From: Lachnospiraceae bacterium
Lineage (GTDB): Bacteria > Bacillota > Clostridia > Lachnospirales > Lachnospiraceae
Length of the DNA stretch: 47,356 nucleotides
Assembly (NCBI GenBank): GCA_024687125.1
Contig: JAILFA010000145.1
Span: 1 to 47,356, forward strand
Direction of reading: 5' to 3'
Position numbers and translations under genes: made by a program. Shown piece after piece: positions 9,080 through 17,406 of the stretch. The notes beneath the pieces were generated by a model. That model was given only the letters and a program-made list of their open reading frames with translations, did no database searches and was not told the DNA's origin. How positions within the stretch are numbered: position 1 is the first letter of the stretch; the number at the start of each line of letters is the position of its first letter.

Positions 9080-10042
9080 TTACCTTCCTCTCACTGCCAG
9101 CAGCCTTCCCTCTCCGGAGACACTGACCGCCCGCATATGCGCCGGGATCAGCACGCTCTGATAAGGATTGAGCGACTGATGCTCATTTGTGCCCCAGCTG
9201 ATGACGCACGGAACGGTTGCTGTCAGCAGCAGCATATCGCCGACCGGCAGAGGCATGGTCCCTTCCAGATCGACAGCGTAGAGCTGAAAATGCGGATCGT
9301 CCACAAGCAGCGTTGCACTGCCGCCGGGATAGGGCTTCTTTACCTGCTCGGGAAGCTCCGGCAGACAATCCGGCCTGGATACCGCCAGCGCCTTTTCCAT
9401 GTGGAGTTCCCGCGGCTGCCCGTCTTTTCCGACCCTGCCCCAATCCCAGAATCGATAGGTGACGTCACTTGACTGCTGGATCTCGTAGCACTGGATCCCG
9501 GGCCCGAGGGCGTGGATCGTGCCGCTCGGGATGTAGAAGACATCCCCCGGATGGACCTTCTCTGTATGCAGGCATTCCTCGAGTCTTCCTGATTCCACGA
9601 TCGCCCGCAGATCTTCTCCGTGCGTGTCGACGCCGTATACAAGACCGGCACCGGGCACGGCATTGAGGATATACCAGGCCTCGCTTTTGCCGAGCTTTCC
9701 TTCGTGAGCGAGTGCGTATTCATCGGAGGGATGGACCTGTACCGAAAGATCCTGCTGTGCGTCCAGGAACTTTAAGAGCAGCGGAAAGCGCTCCTCCTTC
9801 TTTCCGGTCAGATCTTCTCCCCACAGAAGGAACAGTTCCTGCAGCGTTTTGCCCTGATGCACGCCGTTTGCAACGCGGCTTTCGTGACCGGGTAATGCGG
9901 AGATTTCGAGACTTTCGCCCGTGATCTCTTCCGGCGCGTCTTTACCGAAGTTTTTCCGCAGCGCGTGACCGCCCCAGGGAGTCTCTGCGCCGTGCCGGAA
10001 GGAAGGCTCCATAACGAGCGGGTAGAGTTCTTTATTTTCCAT
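9080..10042 (-). CDS. manA: Mannose-6-phosphate isomerase, class I
   Basis: A 320-residue cupin enzyme that interconverts mannose 6-phosphate and fructose 6-phosphate in the cytoplasm. The zinc-site regions are recognisable: [10 protein letters not shown] with its Gln-His pair, the downstream KSEAWYIL Glu, and GTIHALG. The length fits the short Bacillus/clostridial form rather than the longer enterobacterial one. The start overlaps the end of the upstream GH130 gene by 11 bases, with GGAG seven bases before the ATG. As the last gene of the mannan operon it would return phosphorolytic mannose to glycolysis, but a phosphomannomutase to convert mannose 1-phosphate is needed and is not in the window. 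Confidence 0.93.
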   Translation of the reverse strand: MENKELYPLVMEPSFRHGAETPWGGHALRKNFGKDAPEEITGESLEISALPGHESRVANGVHQGKTLQELFLLWGEDLTGKKEERFPLLLKFLDAQQDLSVQVHPSDEYALAHEGKLGKSEAWYILNAVPGAGLVYGVDTHGEDLRAIVESGRLEECLHTEKVHPGDVFYIPSGTIHALGPGIQCYEIQQSSDVTYRFWDWGRVGKDGQPRELHMEKALAVSRPDCLPELPEQVKKPYPGGSATLLVDDPHFQLYAVDLEGTMPLPVGDMLLLTATVPCVISWGTNEHQSLNPYQSVLIPAHMRAVSVSGEGRLLAVRGR

Positions 10043-11207
10043 GGAGGTACTCCAGATTCTTTCTGATCAGCTCCGCGCGCTGCCGCACACAGTCAGGACT
10101 GCGCAGCGGATCCTCCGGCGTGTTGAAGACATAATCCTTAAGCCGCTCCACATCGGTTTCCGCCACATGCATGCGTGTATCGGAGGACGCGTAGTAGATA
10201 TAGACCTTTCCGTCGTCATCCGCGATCGCTCCGTTTGTAAAGACCACGTTGCTCACATCGCCGACGCGCTCATGTCCGAGCGGCCCCAGGAGCATTCCGG
10301 ACGGCTCCGCGATGAGTCTGGAAGGATCATTGAGATCAGTCGCGAAGGCGTACAGTACATACCTGAGTCCCGCGGCGGTATTACGCACACCGTGCGCGAT
10401 GTGGATCCATCCGCGGTCGGTCCTGATCGGGACAGCACCGGCGCCGTTCTTGGATTCGGTCAGCGTATGGTATTTCCGCCGGGAGATGATCTTTTCCTCA
10501 CCGATCACCGGGTGCGTAATGTCCTCGCAGAGGCCGAAACCGATCCCACCGCCGGAACCTGTTTCAATGAAGTCGTCCATCGGACGGGTGTAGAAAGCAT
10601 ACCTGCCGTCAACAAATTCGGGATGCAGCACGACATTGCGCTGTTGGGGTGAATGCAGCGTTACAAGGTTCGGAAGGCGCTCCCAGTTCTCCAGATCTTT
10701 GGTCCGGACGATCCCTGCCGCGGCGACCGCCGCGGAGAGATCCTGGTTTTCCGTATCCTTGCTCTCGGAGCAGAATACGCCGTAGATCCAGCCGTCCTCG
10801 TGGGCTGTGAGACGCATGTCATAAACGTTAGTCTCCTGCTTTTCCGTATCCGGCAGGATCACCGGATAATCCCGGAAACGAAAGCCCTCCGTGGGACGGT
10901 CGCTTTCCGCCACCGCAAAAAAGCTCTTGCGGTCCATCCCCTCCACGCGCACGATCAGACAGTATTTTCCGCCCAGCTTGATGGCGCCGCTGTTGAGCGT
11001 CGCGTTGATGCCCAGACGCTGCATCATGAACGGATTGGTCTCAGGATCTGCGTCGTACATCCAGAACGGAGGAATGTGCTCCCTGGTCAGCACCGGATTC
11101 TTATAGCGCGCATAGAGCCCGTTGTAAAAGTGCTCATCCACCGGATTGGGCCTGCCGAGAAGCCGCTCATATCCTTCCATCAGGGATTCAAAACTGCGCT
11201 TTTTCAT
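10032..11207 (-). CDS. GH130 phosphorylase, probable 4-O-beta-D-mannosyl-D-glucose phosphorylase (GH130_1)
   Basis: A 391-residue five-bladed beta-propeller enzyme of family GH130. The region NVYDMRLT contains the Asp expected to act as proton donor. The N-terminus ([16 protein letters not shown]) and the extra length compared with the neighbouring GH130 match the GH130_1 subgroup, whose characterised members split beta-1,4-mannosyl-glucose with phosphate into mannose 1-phosphate and glucose. It lies 15 bases after the other GH130 gene and ahead of manA. A cellobiose 2-epimerase at the head of the operon would supply its substrate from mannobiose. Subfamily specificity is inferred from sequence character and context. 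Confidence 0.9.
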   Translation of the reverse strand: MKKRSFESLMEGYERLLGRPNPVDEHFYNGLYARYKNPVLTREHIPPFWMYDADPETNPFMMQRLGINATLNSGAIKLGGKYCLIVRVEGMDRKSFFAVAESDRPTEGFRFRDYPVILPDTEKQETNVYDMRLTAHEDGWIYGVFCSESKDTENQDLSAAVAAAGIVRTKDLENWERLPNLVTLHSPQQRNVVLHPEFVDGRYAFYTRPMDDFIETGSGGGIGFGLCEDITHPVIGEEKIISRRKYHTLTESKNGAGAVPIRTDRGWIHIAHGVRNTAAGLRYVLYAFATDLNDPSRLIAEPSGMLLGPLGHERVGDVSNVVFTNGAIADDDGKVYIYYASSDTRMHVAETDVERLKDYVFNTPEDPLRSPDCVRQRAELIRKNLEYLHGK

Positions 11208-11222
11208 AGGTTTTTCCGCTCC

Positions 11223-12254
11223 TTAATAGTTGTGCACGGCTTCGTCGTCGCCGTCATGCAGCACGCTGTGTTCCTTGATATAGTTCACGACCGCGTCCAC
11301 GGTGGTAAACGCCAGACCCACATGCGTATCCGCCGCGCCGTAGTAGATTGCGATACGGCCCGTGTCCGCGTCCTGCAGCGTCGCGCAGGGGAAGATCACG
11401 TTGGGCACAAAACCGGTCACCTCATAATCCTCTTCGGGTGTCAGGAGATGGTTGGCGCAGCGGTATTTCACCTTGCTCGGCTCGTCGATGTCAAGGATCG
11501 CACCGCCCATGGAATATACAAATCCGTTGCAGGTGGTCGCGACGCCGTGGTAGAACATCAGCCATCCTTCGCTTGTCTCGATGGGCGCGGCGCCGGCGCC
11601 GATCTTGACGCTTTCCCACCATTCGCCGCCGCTGCCCATCACATGGCGGTGCTTGCCCCAGTAGGTCATATCCGGGCTCTCGCTGATGAAGATATCGCCG
11701 AACGGCGTGTGTCCGCTGTCAGAGGGACGGGAAAGCAGACGGTAGGTCCCGCCGATCCTGCGCGGGAAGAGCACAGCATTGCGGTTAAAAGGAATGAAGG
11801 GATTCTCGATCCGCGTAAAGGTTTTGAAATCCTGCGTCTTAGCCATACCGATCGAAGCGCCGAAGAAATCGCCGCACCAGATGATATAATAGGTGTCCTC
11901 GACCTTGACCAGACGCGGATCATAGGCATAGTGAGGCATCTTCGGATTTCCGTTCTCATCCTTAAAGGGAACCTTTTCCCGGTCCACCTCCCAGTGGATA
12001 CCGTCCTTGGAGCGTCCGAGGTATACATAAGGGATCCCGTTGACCTGCTCGCCGCGCAGCACCGCGATATAGCCGTCTTCCCACGGCACGACCGCGCTGT
12101 TGAAGATCCGGGCGATCTCCGGTGTGGGGTTGCGCCCCATGACCGGGTTCTCAGAATAGCGCCATACCGGTGACTCGGTCCTCAAGTCCGCGGGCCGCTC
12201 CTGCCAGGGGATATTCGGCAGAGAATTCACACCTATCATCTTTACTTCAGACAT
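11223..12254 (-). CDS. GH130 phosphorylase, probable beta-1,4-mannooligosaccharide phosphorylase (GH130_2)
   Basis: A 343-residue GH130 enzyme with the catalytic Asp in HYAYDPRLV, the phosphate-site region NRNAVLFPRR and the conserved YYGAADTHVGLA near the C-terminus. It resembles the GH130_2 group, which removes single mannosyl units from the non-reducing end of beta-1,4-mannooligosaccharides to give mannose 1-phosphate. The frame is open for 52 further codons upstream, but the start at 12254 is chosen because AGGAGG (12263-12268) sits eight bases before it and the extra stretch would overlap the lacI gene. It differs clearly from its GH130 neighbour, so the pair is not a recent duplication. 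Confidence 0.9.
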   Translation of the reverse strand: MSEVKMIGVNSLPNIPWQERPADLRTESPVWRYSENPVMGRNPTPEIARIFNSAVVPWEDGYIAVLRGEQVNGIPYVYLGRSKDGIHWEVDREKVPFKDENGNPKMPHYAYDPRLVKVEDTYYIIWCGDFFGASIGMAKTQDFKTFTRIENPFIPFNRNAVLFPRRIGGTYRLLSRPSDSGHTPFGDIFISESPDMTYWGKHRHVMGSGGEWWESVKIGAGAAPIETSEGWLMFYHGVATTCNGFVYSMGGAILDIDEPSKVKYRCANHLLTPEEDYEVTGFVPNVIFPCATLQDADTGRIAIYYGAADTHVGLAFTTVDAVVNYIKEHSVLHDGDDEAVHNY

Positions 12255-12291
12255 CTTGGTTTCCTCCTGTTCTTTCATGAAACAACGGTTC

Positions 12292-13305
12292 TTATTCTTT
12301 TTCCTCATAAGGGATCTCGGAATCCCTGTATACGGGCTGGCCGCCCACAACGAGTCTTCCAAAGGGACGCTGCTCACCGGCGCAGCGTTCCAGGAGCGTT
12401 TTGACGGCAAGCTCGATCATGCCGTCCGTATCCATCCGAAAGGTGCTCAGAGGAACATCGTTTTCACTCCCCTGCGGAAAGTCATCAAAGCCTGTCACGG
12501 AGATATCCTCGGGCACGCGAAGGCCTCTGTCCTGCAGCTGACTGATCAGCATCCGCGCGGTGATATCGCAGTTACAGACAAAGGCTGTCGGGAGTTCTTC
12601 GGGAAGATCGGGCTTTACCAGCTGTCCCCGCTGCTCGCGGTCGGACAGGATCCATTCCGGACGGATCTCCAGATCGTTCATCAGCATTGCTCTCGTAAAT
12701 CCCAGAAAACGGTCCATGATGCTCCCGGATGCTTTGCTGTTGCCGACAAAGCCTATCCTTCGGTGTCCGCGTCGGATCAGATGACTGGTCAGGCGATAGG
12801 TCCCGTAGCTGTTATCGCCGGCCACGGCATCAGCATTGGCCTGTTCATCATAAAAATCGAGAAACACGACCGGAATCCCTGCCTGCGCGATCTTTCTGTA
12901 ATATGCCTTTGCCGGTTCCCCGAGCAGGATCAGTCCGTCCACATGCTTTGCGGTCAGCAGGTTGGGGAGGAGAAGCCCCTTTTCGCTGTCAGGATCCAGG
13001 ATCTCCAGCAGGCCGAAATGTCCGAGATCCGCCAGTCTCTTGACCAGCCGCTTATACATCTCCGCATAAAAGGAGTCCGGTGAAAAGTACTGATCCGGGA
13101 TCAGGATCCCGATCTCCAGATGCTCGGCGATCGCGGGACGGCTGCCGTGCGGGTATTCGTATCCCATGGCGGATGCCTTTTTCTGGATCGCGCGGCGCAG
13201 ATCATCGCTCATGCCGGGTTTTCCCGCCAGGGCTTTGGATACCGTGACCGCGCTTGTTCCGAGTTCCCGAGCGATATCGCGCATGGTGGGGCGTTTTCCT
13301 GCCAT
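12292..13305 (-). CDS. LacI-family transcriptional regulator of the mannan operon
   Basis: The 337-residue protein begins MAGKRPTMRDIARELGTSAV, a canonical LacI helix-turn-helix with VTVSKALAGK hinge-side residues, followed by a periplasmic-binding-protein-like sensor domain (EIGILIPDQYFS to the end). The frame runs 48 codons further upstream, but the start at 13305 places the HTH at the N-terminus as in all family members and has GGAGA at 13316-13320. The gene sits between the epimerase and the phosphorylases and so is likely autoregulated. A perfect 20-bp palindrome with a central CG at 14567-14586 next to the operon promoter is its probable operator. The inducer is probably a mannobiose-like sugar, by inference. 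Confidence 0.93.
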   Translation of the reverse strand: MAGKRPTMRDIARELGTSAVTVSKALAGKPGMSDDLRRAIQKKASAMGYEYPHGSRPAIAEHLEIGILIPDQYFSPDSFYAEMYKRLVKRLADLGHFGLLEILDPDSEKGLLLPNLLTAKHVDGLILLGEPAKAYYRKIAQAGIPVVFLDFYDEQANADAVAGDNSYGTYRLTSHLIRRGHRRIGFVGNSKASGSIMDRFLGFTRAMLMNDLEIRPEWILSDREQRGQLVKPDLPEELPTAFVCNCDITARMLISQLQDRGLRVPEDISVTGFDDFPQGSENDVPLSTFRMDTDGMIELAVKTLLERCAGEQRPFGRLVVGGQPVYRDSEIPYEEKE

Positions 13306-13327
13306 CTGCCCTATGTCTCCTTTACTG

Positions 13328-14485
13328 TTATCCTGCCTCTTCCAGAAGCTGCAGGCACATTCTCCCGTTATGGTAGGGACATTTCCATTCTTCCAGGATC
13401 GGCTTGCCGATCGAGGTCCCGTCCTCACGGATCTCATTGAACCATTCACTGTTTTCGCGAGGATCGACGATCACGCGCATGATATAGTCCCACTGCTTCT
13501 GCATTTTTGTATCCCATGCGGGATCGTCCGTCATGCGCCGGCCGAAGGCAAATCCGAGCATCGCTTCGGCCTGCGGCCACCAGGCGCGGATCGTGTTCAC
13601 TTCGCCGCCTACGATCTCATAGTGGAGACCGTGATCGGTAAAGGCGCGCTCTGTGGAGCTCTGCAGCAGATCAAGGCACATGGCTTTCCAGGGCTCACGC
13701 TCCTCCTCAGGCAGAAAAGTCTCCGCCGCGTCCCAGATCAGCCAGCTGCCCTCGATATCGTGACCGTAGCTCTGCATATCCAGCAGAGGGTGAAATTCCG
13801 CGTCAAAGAACACTTCCATCCGGCGCTTTTCCGGATTGTAGACCGTATGGAGGAACTGCTCCAGACACCGCACACCGGCAGCTCTGACATCCTGTGCCGT
13901 GTTCGCCCGGCAGAGCTCCGCATAGGCTTCCAGCACATGGAGCAGCGTGTTCATGGTCCGGGAAGCCATGATCCCGTTTTCACTCAGTTTTTCATTGCTC
14001 TCCGGGGAAAAGTCCGCTTTCAGAGCCTCCAGATATCCGCCGTCATCTCTGCAGCGGGTCTCGATCACCCGAAAAAGAGCAGCGGCTTTTTCCAGAACCT
14101 CCGGATTTCCGGTCAGCCGATAATACGCGGCAAGTCCGTAGACCGCGAACGCCTGACAATAGGTGTGCTTTGTCGTATCAGCGGGTTTTCCGTCATAGCT
14201 GACCGACCAATAGACGCCGCCGTGCTCCTCATCCTCAAACTGCTTCAGGAAGCGATAGGCATGATCCGCGTAGGAGCGCAGATCATCGCGCCCGAGGACG
14301 CGCGCCGCAGTCGAGAAAAACCACAGGATCCGGCTGTTCAGGATACAGCCTTTATCCGCCTTTTTCTCCAGCTGCAGATCCTCGCCCATGTATCCGTAGT
14401 ATCCGCCGAATTCCTCATCCTTCAGGCTCTGCCAGAAGGGCAGAAGCTTTTTTTCCAGATGCTCCTGATACTTTGAAACAGACAT
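13328..14485 (-). CDS. Cellobiose 2-epimerase (AGE superfamily)
   Basis: A 385-residue (alpha/alpha)6-barrel protein of the N-acylglucosamine 2-epimerase superfamily. Motifs shared with cellobiose 2-epimerases are visible: HTYCQAFAVYGLA, SYGHDIEGSWL, WWPQAEAM and EWKCPYHNGR, which include the catalytic His residues. These enzymes convert the reducing-end residue of beta-1,4 disaccharides, here most likely mannobiose to mannosyl-glucose. That product is the substrate of the GH130_1 enzyme in the same operon, which supports this role over a GlcNAc epimerase. It is the first gene after the operon promoter (14597-14625) and operator; the lacI gene follows after 22 bases. Confidence 0.92.
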   Translation of the reverse strand: MSVSKYQEHLEKKLLPFWQSLKDEEFGGYYGYMGEDLQLEKKADKGCILNSRILWFFSTAARVLGRDDLRSYADHAYRFLKQFEDEEHGGVYWSVSYDGKPADTTKHTYCQAFAVYGLAAYYRLTGNPEVLEKAAALFRVIETRCRDDGGYLEALKADFSPESNEKLSENGIMASRTMNTLLHVLEAYAELCRANTAQDVRAAGVRCLEQFLHTVYNPEKRRMEVFFDAEFHPLLDMQSYGHDIEGSWLIWDAAETFLPEEEREPWKAMCLDLLQSSTERAFTDHGLHYEIVGGEVNTIRAWWPQAEAMLGFAFGRRMTDDPAWDTKMQKQWDYIMRVIVDPRENSEWFNEIREDGTSIGKPILEEWKCPYHNGRMCLQLLEEAG

Positions 14486-14566
14486 AGCAGATTCCTCAAC
14501 CGTTGTTTGTTAATTGCAAAAAACGCACAAAATATATGTGTCGAATGGATTGATTTTCGTGTTCGT

Positions 14567-14586
14567 TAAGTTAACGCGTTAACTTA
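14567..14586. promoter_or_regulatory. Perfect 20-bp LacI-type operator palindrome
   Basis: The half-site TAAGTTAACG is followed directly by its exact reverse complement, giving a 20-bp perfect palindrome with a central CG, the hallmark of LacI/PurR-family operators. It lies about 4 to 23 bases downstream of the transcription start predicted from the minus-strand promoter at 14597-14625, where a bound repressor would block initiation or elongation. The LacI-family gene is the second gene of the operon. Binding is inferred. Confidence 0.8.
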
Positions 14587-14596
14587 TCTGGTTAAA

Positions 14597-14625
14597 AGAA
14601 TACTTCCTGCCGAAATACTTGTCAA
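14597..14625 (-). promoter_or_regulatory. SigA-type promoter of the mannan operon
   Basis: On the minus strand TTGACA (14620-14625) is followed after exactly 17 bases by TATTCT (14597-14602). The -35 box is a perfect match to the consensus. It points to the epimerase-lacI-GH130-GH130-manA operon and is placed just upstream of the palindromic operator, leaving a 5' leader of roughly 100 bases. Confidence 0.8.
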
Positions 14626-14686
14626 GCCTCTTTTTCACTCTTTTTATGTGACGGCCGGAGAAAGATGTGTGTAACAGAAGTCCGCG

Positions 14687-14695
14687 TGGTATAAT
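14687..14695 (+). promoter_or_regulatory. Extended -10 promoter of the gene at 14723
   Basis: TGGTATAAT contains the perfect -10 hexamer TATAAT (14690-14695) with the TGN extension. No good -35 box is seen 16-18 bases upstream, which is compatible with extended -10 promoters. A GGAGG ribosome site follows at 14706-14710. Confidence 0.55.
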
Positions 14696-14722
14696 AGGCA
14701 GAAAAGGAGGCCTGCGGAAACT

Positions 14723-15634
14723 GTGAGCAATGATCGTGAAGTCTACTGGCATCTGCCGGGATTCTATATCCATTTTTATCTGTTTCAGGTGCTTCTGCAT
14801 CTGATGAAACAGTATCCGGAGCGATTTGAGCCCGGTTACCGCATCGGCAGCGTCTACGGCACCTTCCCCGGTGCGATCTGGAACGGCGGCCGCGCAGTTT
14901 TCGGCATCGCCTCCAGGGGCGACATGAAGAGCATTCTGGATACCTATGAAAAACTGGATGTTCCGGTGCGCTTTACCTGGACGAACCCCCTGATCGAAGA
15001 AAAACACCTGACGGATACTTACTGCAACCTGATCATGGAGCTCGCGGACAACGGGAAAAATCAGGTATTGGTCAACGCATCGGTGCTGGAGGAGTATCTC
15101 CGCAGGACCTATCCCCGCTTTCCCCTGATCTCTTCGACCACAAAGCGCATCACGGATCTGGAGGGCATGAAGGCGGAGCTGGACAAGGGTTATTTCCTGG
15201 TCGTGCTCGATTACGACAAGAACCATGACGAAGCCGTCCTGAAGGCGCTGGAGCCGCAGGCGGCTCGTGTGGAGATCCTGGTGGACGAGATCTGTTTTCC
15301 GCACTGTCCCAAGCGCACCGAGCATTACCGGGACGAGGGCCGGATGCAGCTCACCTTTGACCGGTCGGGACCTTTTCCCTGCCCGAACCGTCTTGGCAGC
15401 TCCGTCAGACCGGCATTCTCCGAATGCCAAAAGCGCCCGGGCTTTGTTTCCCGCGAGCAGCTTCCGGAATATATCGCGCGCGGCTATGTCAATTTCAAGC
15501 TCGTCGGGCGCGGCCTTCCGCAGGATGTTGTCAGAGAGGCGCTTCTATATTACCTGGTAAAGGATGAAGAGCGGGCGTTTATCGCCGAGAAAATGGACAG
15601 GGAGCTTTCAAAGCTGCCAGGACAGAAACGGTAG
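14723..15634 (+). CDS. Uncharacterised protein with conserved-looking Cys cluster, possibly U32-peptidase-like
   Basis: I do not recognise this 303-residue soluble protein with certainty. It starts at a GTG with GGAGG 12 bases upstream; no nearby in-frame ATG competes. Alternating alpha/beta segments such as NQVLVNASVLEEYLR and GYFLVVLDYDKNHDEAV suggest a TIM-barrel-like fold. The section VDEICFPHCPKRTEH, then PFPCPNR and FSECQKRP, contains four cysteines that could hold an Fe-S cluster or zinc. The general look (barrel, strand-end Asn, Cys-rich C-terminal half) recalls peptidase U32 family proteins, several of which are Fe-S dependent hydroxylation factors, but this is only a suggestion. It is a single-gene unit between the divergent mannan operon and pgi. 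Confidence 0.7.
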   Translation: MSNDREVYWHLPGFYIHFYLFQVLLHLMKQYPERFEPGYRIGSVYGTFPGAIWNGGRAVFGIASRGDMKSILDTYEKLDVPVRFTWTNPLIEEKHLTDTYCNLIMELADNGKNQVLVNASVLEEYLRRTYPRFPLISSTTKRITDLEGMKAELDKGYFLVVLDYDKNHDEAVLKALEPQAARVEILVDEICFPHCPKRTEHYRDEGRMQLTFDRSGPFPCPNRLGSSVRPAFSECQKRPGFVSREQLPEYIARGYVNFKLVGRGLPQDVVREALLYYLVKDEERAFIAEKMDRELSKLPGQKR

Positions 15635-15648
15635 AACGTGCAGCGGAT

Positions 15649-15678
15649 TTGGACTTCTTTTTCAATTTGGAGTATACT
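15649..15678 (+). promoter_or_regulatory. Probable promoter of pgi
   Basis: TTGGAC (15649-15654) and TATACT (15673-15678) are separated by 18 bases, directly after the stop of the preceding gene. A small hairpin (AGCCC, GAAA loop, GGGCT, 15700-15713) followed by TTTC lies in the predicted leader of pgi; it is too weak to call a terminator with confidence. Confidence 0.5.
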
Positions 15679-15755
15679 ATCCTGTGGCATTGATCCTGCA
15701 GCCCGAAAGGGCTTTTCAATGTTGAAACGAAACCTACAAGATGGAGGAAAAGACG

Positions 15756-17111
15756 ATGAGCAACAAAATTACCTTTGACCATTCCAAAGCAGCCGCCTTT
15801 GTCCGCGCGGATGAAGTGTCCATGATGGAGAGCCAGGCGCTCGCCGCGGCAAAGATCCTGACGGACAAGAGCGGTGCTGGCAACGATTTCCTCGGCTGGA
15901 TCGATCTGCCGGTGGCTTATGACAAGAATGAGTTCGCACGCATCAAAAAGGCGGCAGAAAAGATCCAGGGCGATTCCGAGGTGCTGATCGTCATCGGTAT
16001 CGGAGGCTCTTATCTCGGCGCACGTGCCGCCATCGAGTTCCTGCGCCACAGCTTTTACAATGTCGTGGATAAGAGTGTACGCGAGACGCCGGAGATCTAT
16101 TTCTGCGGCAATTCCATCAGCGCTACCTATCTGCAGGATCTGCTGGATGTCGTCGGCGACCGCGACTTCTCCGTAAATATGATCTCCAAATCCGGCACGA
16201 CCACCGAACCTGGCATCGCCTTCAGGATCTTCAAGGAGAAGCTGGTAAAGAAATACGGCAAAGAAGGCGCCGCAGCCCGCATCTACGCGACAACAGACAA
16301 GGCCAGAGGTGCGCTCAAGCAGGAGGCAGACGCGGAAGGCTATGAAGAGTTTGTCGTCCCGGATGATGTCGGCGGGCGTTTCAGTGTCCTGACCGCTGTG
16401 GGTCTGCTCCCGATCGCCGTTTCCGGCGCGAATATCGATGAACTGATGAAGGGCGCGGCAGAGGGCAGAAAACTCGCACTTGAGTCTTCCTACGCAGACA
16501 ACGACGCGCTTCAGTATGCAGCGCTGCGCAATATTCTGTACCGTAAGGGCAAGTCGGTAGAGGTTCTGGCGAACTACGAGCCCTCCGTCCATTATGTCTC
16601 CGAGTGGTGGAAGCAACTCTACGGTGAGTCCGAGGGCAAGGATCAGAAGGGTATCTTCCCGGCCAGCGTTGATCTCACCACTGATCTGCACTCGATGGGT
16701 CAGTTCATCCAGGACGGTGCCCGCATCATGTTCGAGACGGTGATCCATGTAGAAAAATCCCGCCATACTGTCACGATCCCCGCGGAGGAGGCCAACCTCG
16801 ACGGGCTTGGGTATCTGGCTGGCAAGTCTGTGCAATTTGCCAACGATGCAGCCATGAACGGCACGATCCTCGCCCACACGGACGGCAATGTCCCGAACCT
16901 CATGATCCATGTTCCGGAGATGACCGAGTTCTATCTGGGTGAGCTGTTCTATTTCTTTGAGTTTGCCTGCGGCGTGAGCGGCTATCTGCTGGGCGTGAAC
17001 CCGTTCAACCAGCCTGGCGTCGAGAGCTATAAGAAGAACATGTTCGCTCTTCTCGGCAAGCCCGGGTATGAAGACATGACAGATGCATTGAAAAAGAGGC
17101 TCGAGAGCTGA
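15756..17111 (+). CDS. pgi: Glucose-6-phosphate isomerase
   Basis: A 451-residue cytoplasmic enzyme that interconverts glucose 6-phosphate and fructose 6-phosphate. Visible family signatures are [16 protein letters not shown] (sugar-phosphate site), [11 protein letters not shown], the catalytic-region [14 protein letters not shown], and the C-terminal [14 protein letters not shown] with the lysine. The length agrees with the Bacillus/clostridial form (about 450) rather than the 550-residue enterobacterial form. An in-frame ATG at 15741 exists, but 15756 is chosen because GGAGG at 15743-15747 then lies eight bases upstream. It is a monocistronic gene followed by a strong terminator hairpin at 17145. 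Its product connects glucose released by mannan phosphorolysis to glycolysis. Confidence 0.97.
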   Translation: MSNKITFDHSKAAAFVRADEVSMMESQALAAAKILTDKSGAGNDFLGWIDLPVAYDKNEFARIKKAAEKIQGDSEVLIVIGIGGSYLGARAAIEFLRHSFYNVVDKSVRETPEIYFCGNSISATYLQDLLDVVGDRDFSVNMISKSGTTTEPGIAFRIFKEKLVKKYGKEGAAARIYATTDKARGALKQEADAEGYEEFVVPDDVGGRFSVLTAVGLLPIAVSGANIDELMKGAAEGRKLALESSYADNDALQYAALRNILYRKGKSVEVLANYEPSVHYVSEWWKQLYGESEGKDQKGIFPASVDLTTDLHSMGQFIQDGARIMFETVIHVEKSRHTVTIPAEEANLDGLGYLAGKSVQFANDAAMNGTILAHTDGNVPNLMIHVPEMTEFYLGELFYFFEFACGVSGYLLGVNPFNQPGVESYKKNMFALLGKPGYEDMTDALKKRLES

Positions 17112-17144
17112 GGATTCTCAATCCAGACGATAACTGAATAAAAT

Positions 17145-17173
17145 GGGAGGCGAGCAAGCTCGCCTCCCGTTTT
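17145..17173 (+). terminator. Rho-independent terminator of pgi
   Basis: An 11-bp perfect GC-rich stem, GGGAGGCGAGC (17145-17155) and GCTCGCCTCCC (17158-17168), is followed by GTTTT. It starts 33 bases after the pgi stop. A short A-tract on the left (ATAAAAT) may allow it to act in both directions. Confidence 0.85.
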
Positions 17174-17186
17174 CGTTGTCTGTCAC

Positions 17187-17319
17187 GCGTGGCTCGATTT
17201 CGCGCTGCGCGCTCATATCGCTACGAGCCACGCCTCACTCGAAAACGCTTCGCGTTAATGAGCCATGCGTCAGCTCGATTTCGCGCTTCGCGCTCATCTC
17301 GCTACACGGCATTCGCCGT
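17187..17319. repeat. Direct repeats and nested hairpins between convergent genes (REP-like)
   Basis: A 32-base unit beginning CTCGATTTCGCGCT occurs at 17193-17224 and again at 17274-17305 with only two differences (CTGCGC/CTTCGC and CATATC/CATCTC). The first copy is enclosed by a 10-bp inverted repeat GCGTGGCTCG (17187-17196) / CGAGCCACGC (17224-17233). Between the copies is a small hairpin AACGC-TTC-GCGTT (17244-17256), and after the second copy ACGGC-ATTC-GCCGT (17306-17319). A 14-bp arm AATGAGCCATGCGT (17257-17270) is exactly complementary to 17384-17397. No coding potential is evident. The arrangement resembles bacterial REP or BIME elements, but I do not recognise a named family. Confidence 0.7.
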
Positions 17320-17321
17320 AT

Positions 17322-17385
17322 GTTCATGACAAGAAAAAGAAACGGTCTCGAGCTAGCTCGGACCGTTTCTTTTCTTGTCATGAAC
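17322..17385. terminator. Long bidirectional terminator hairpin
   Basis: Arms at 17322-17347 and 17361-17385 are complementary over about 25 bp, with a single extra A in the left arm; the loop contains the perfect palindrome CGAGCTAGCTCG (17349-17360). A- and T-rich runs inside the arms give a U-tract on either strand. It lies 21 bases beyond the stop of the minus-strand ABC ATPase gene and between convergent genes, so it can end transcription from both sides. The stem is unusually long for a terminator. Confidence 0.75.
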
Positions 17386-17406
17386 GCATGGCTCATTGCA
17401 AACGTG

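Noticed and set aside
10653..12173. 506-codon open frame on the + strand
   Set aside because: It is antisense to both GH130 genes and shows only the composition of a codon-bias shadow.
11223..12254. The two GH130 genes as a tandem duplication
   Set aside because: They differ in length, N-terminus and motif surroundings and fit two known subgroups with distinct roles.
15700..15720. Hairpin AGCCC-GAAA-GGGCT before pgi as a terminator or riboswitch
   Set aside because: The stem is only five bases, the T-run is three bases, and it falls inside the predicted pgi leader; not enough to call either.
15579..16910. 443-codon open frame on the - strand
   Set aside because: It is antisense to pgi, which has all enzyme motifs on the other strand.
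17193..17305. The two 32-base copies as a CRISPR array
   Set aside because: Only two copies exist, the copies are imperfect, the 49-base spacing holds hairpins and no cas genes are nearby.
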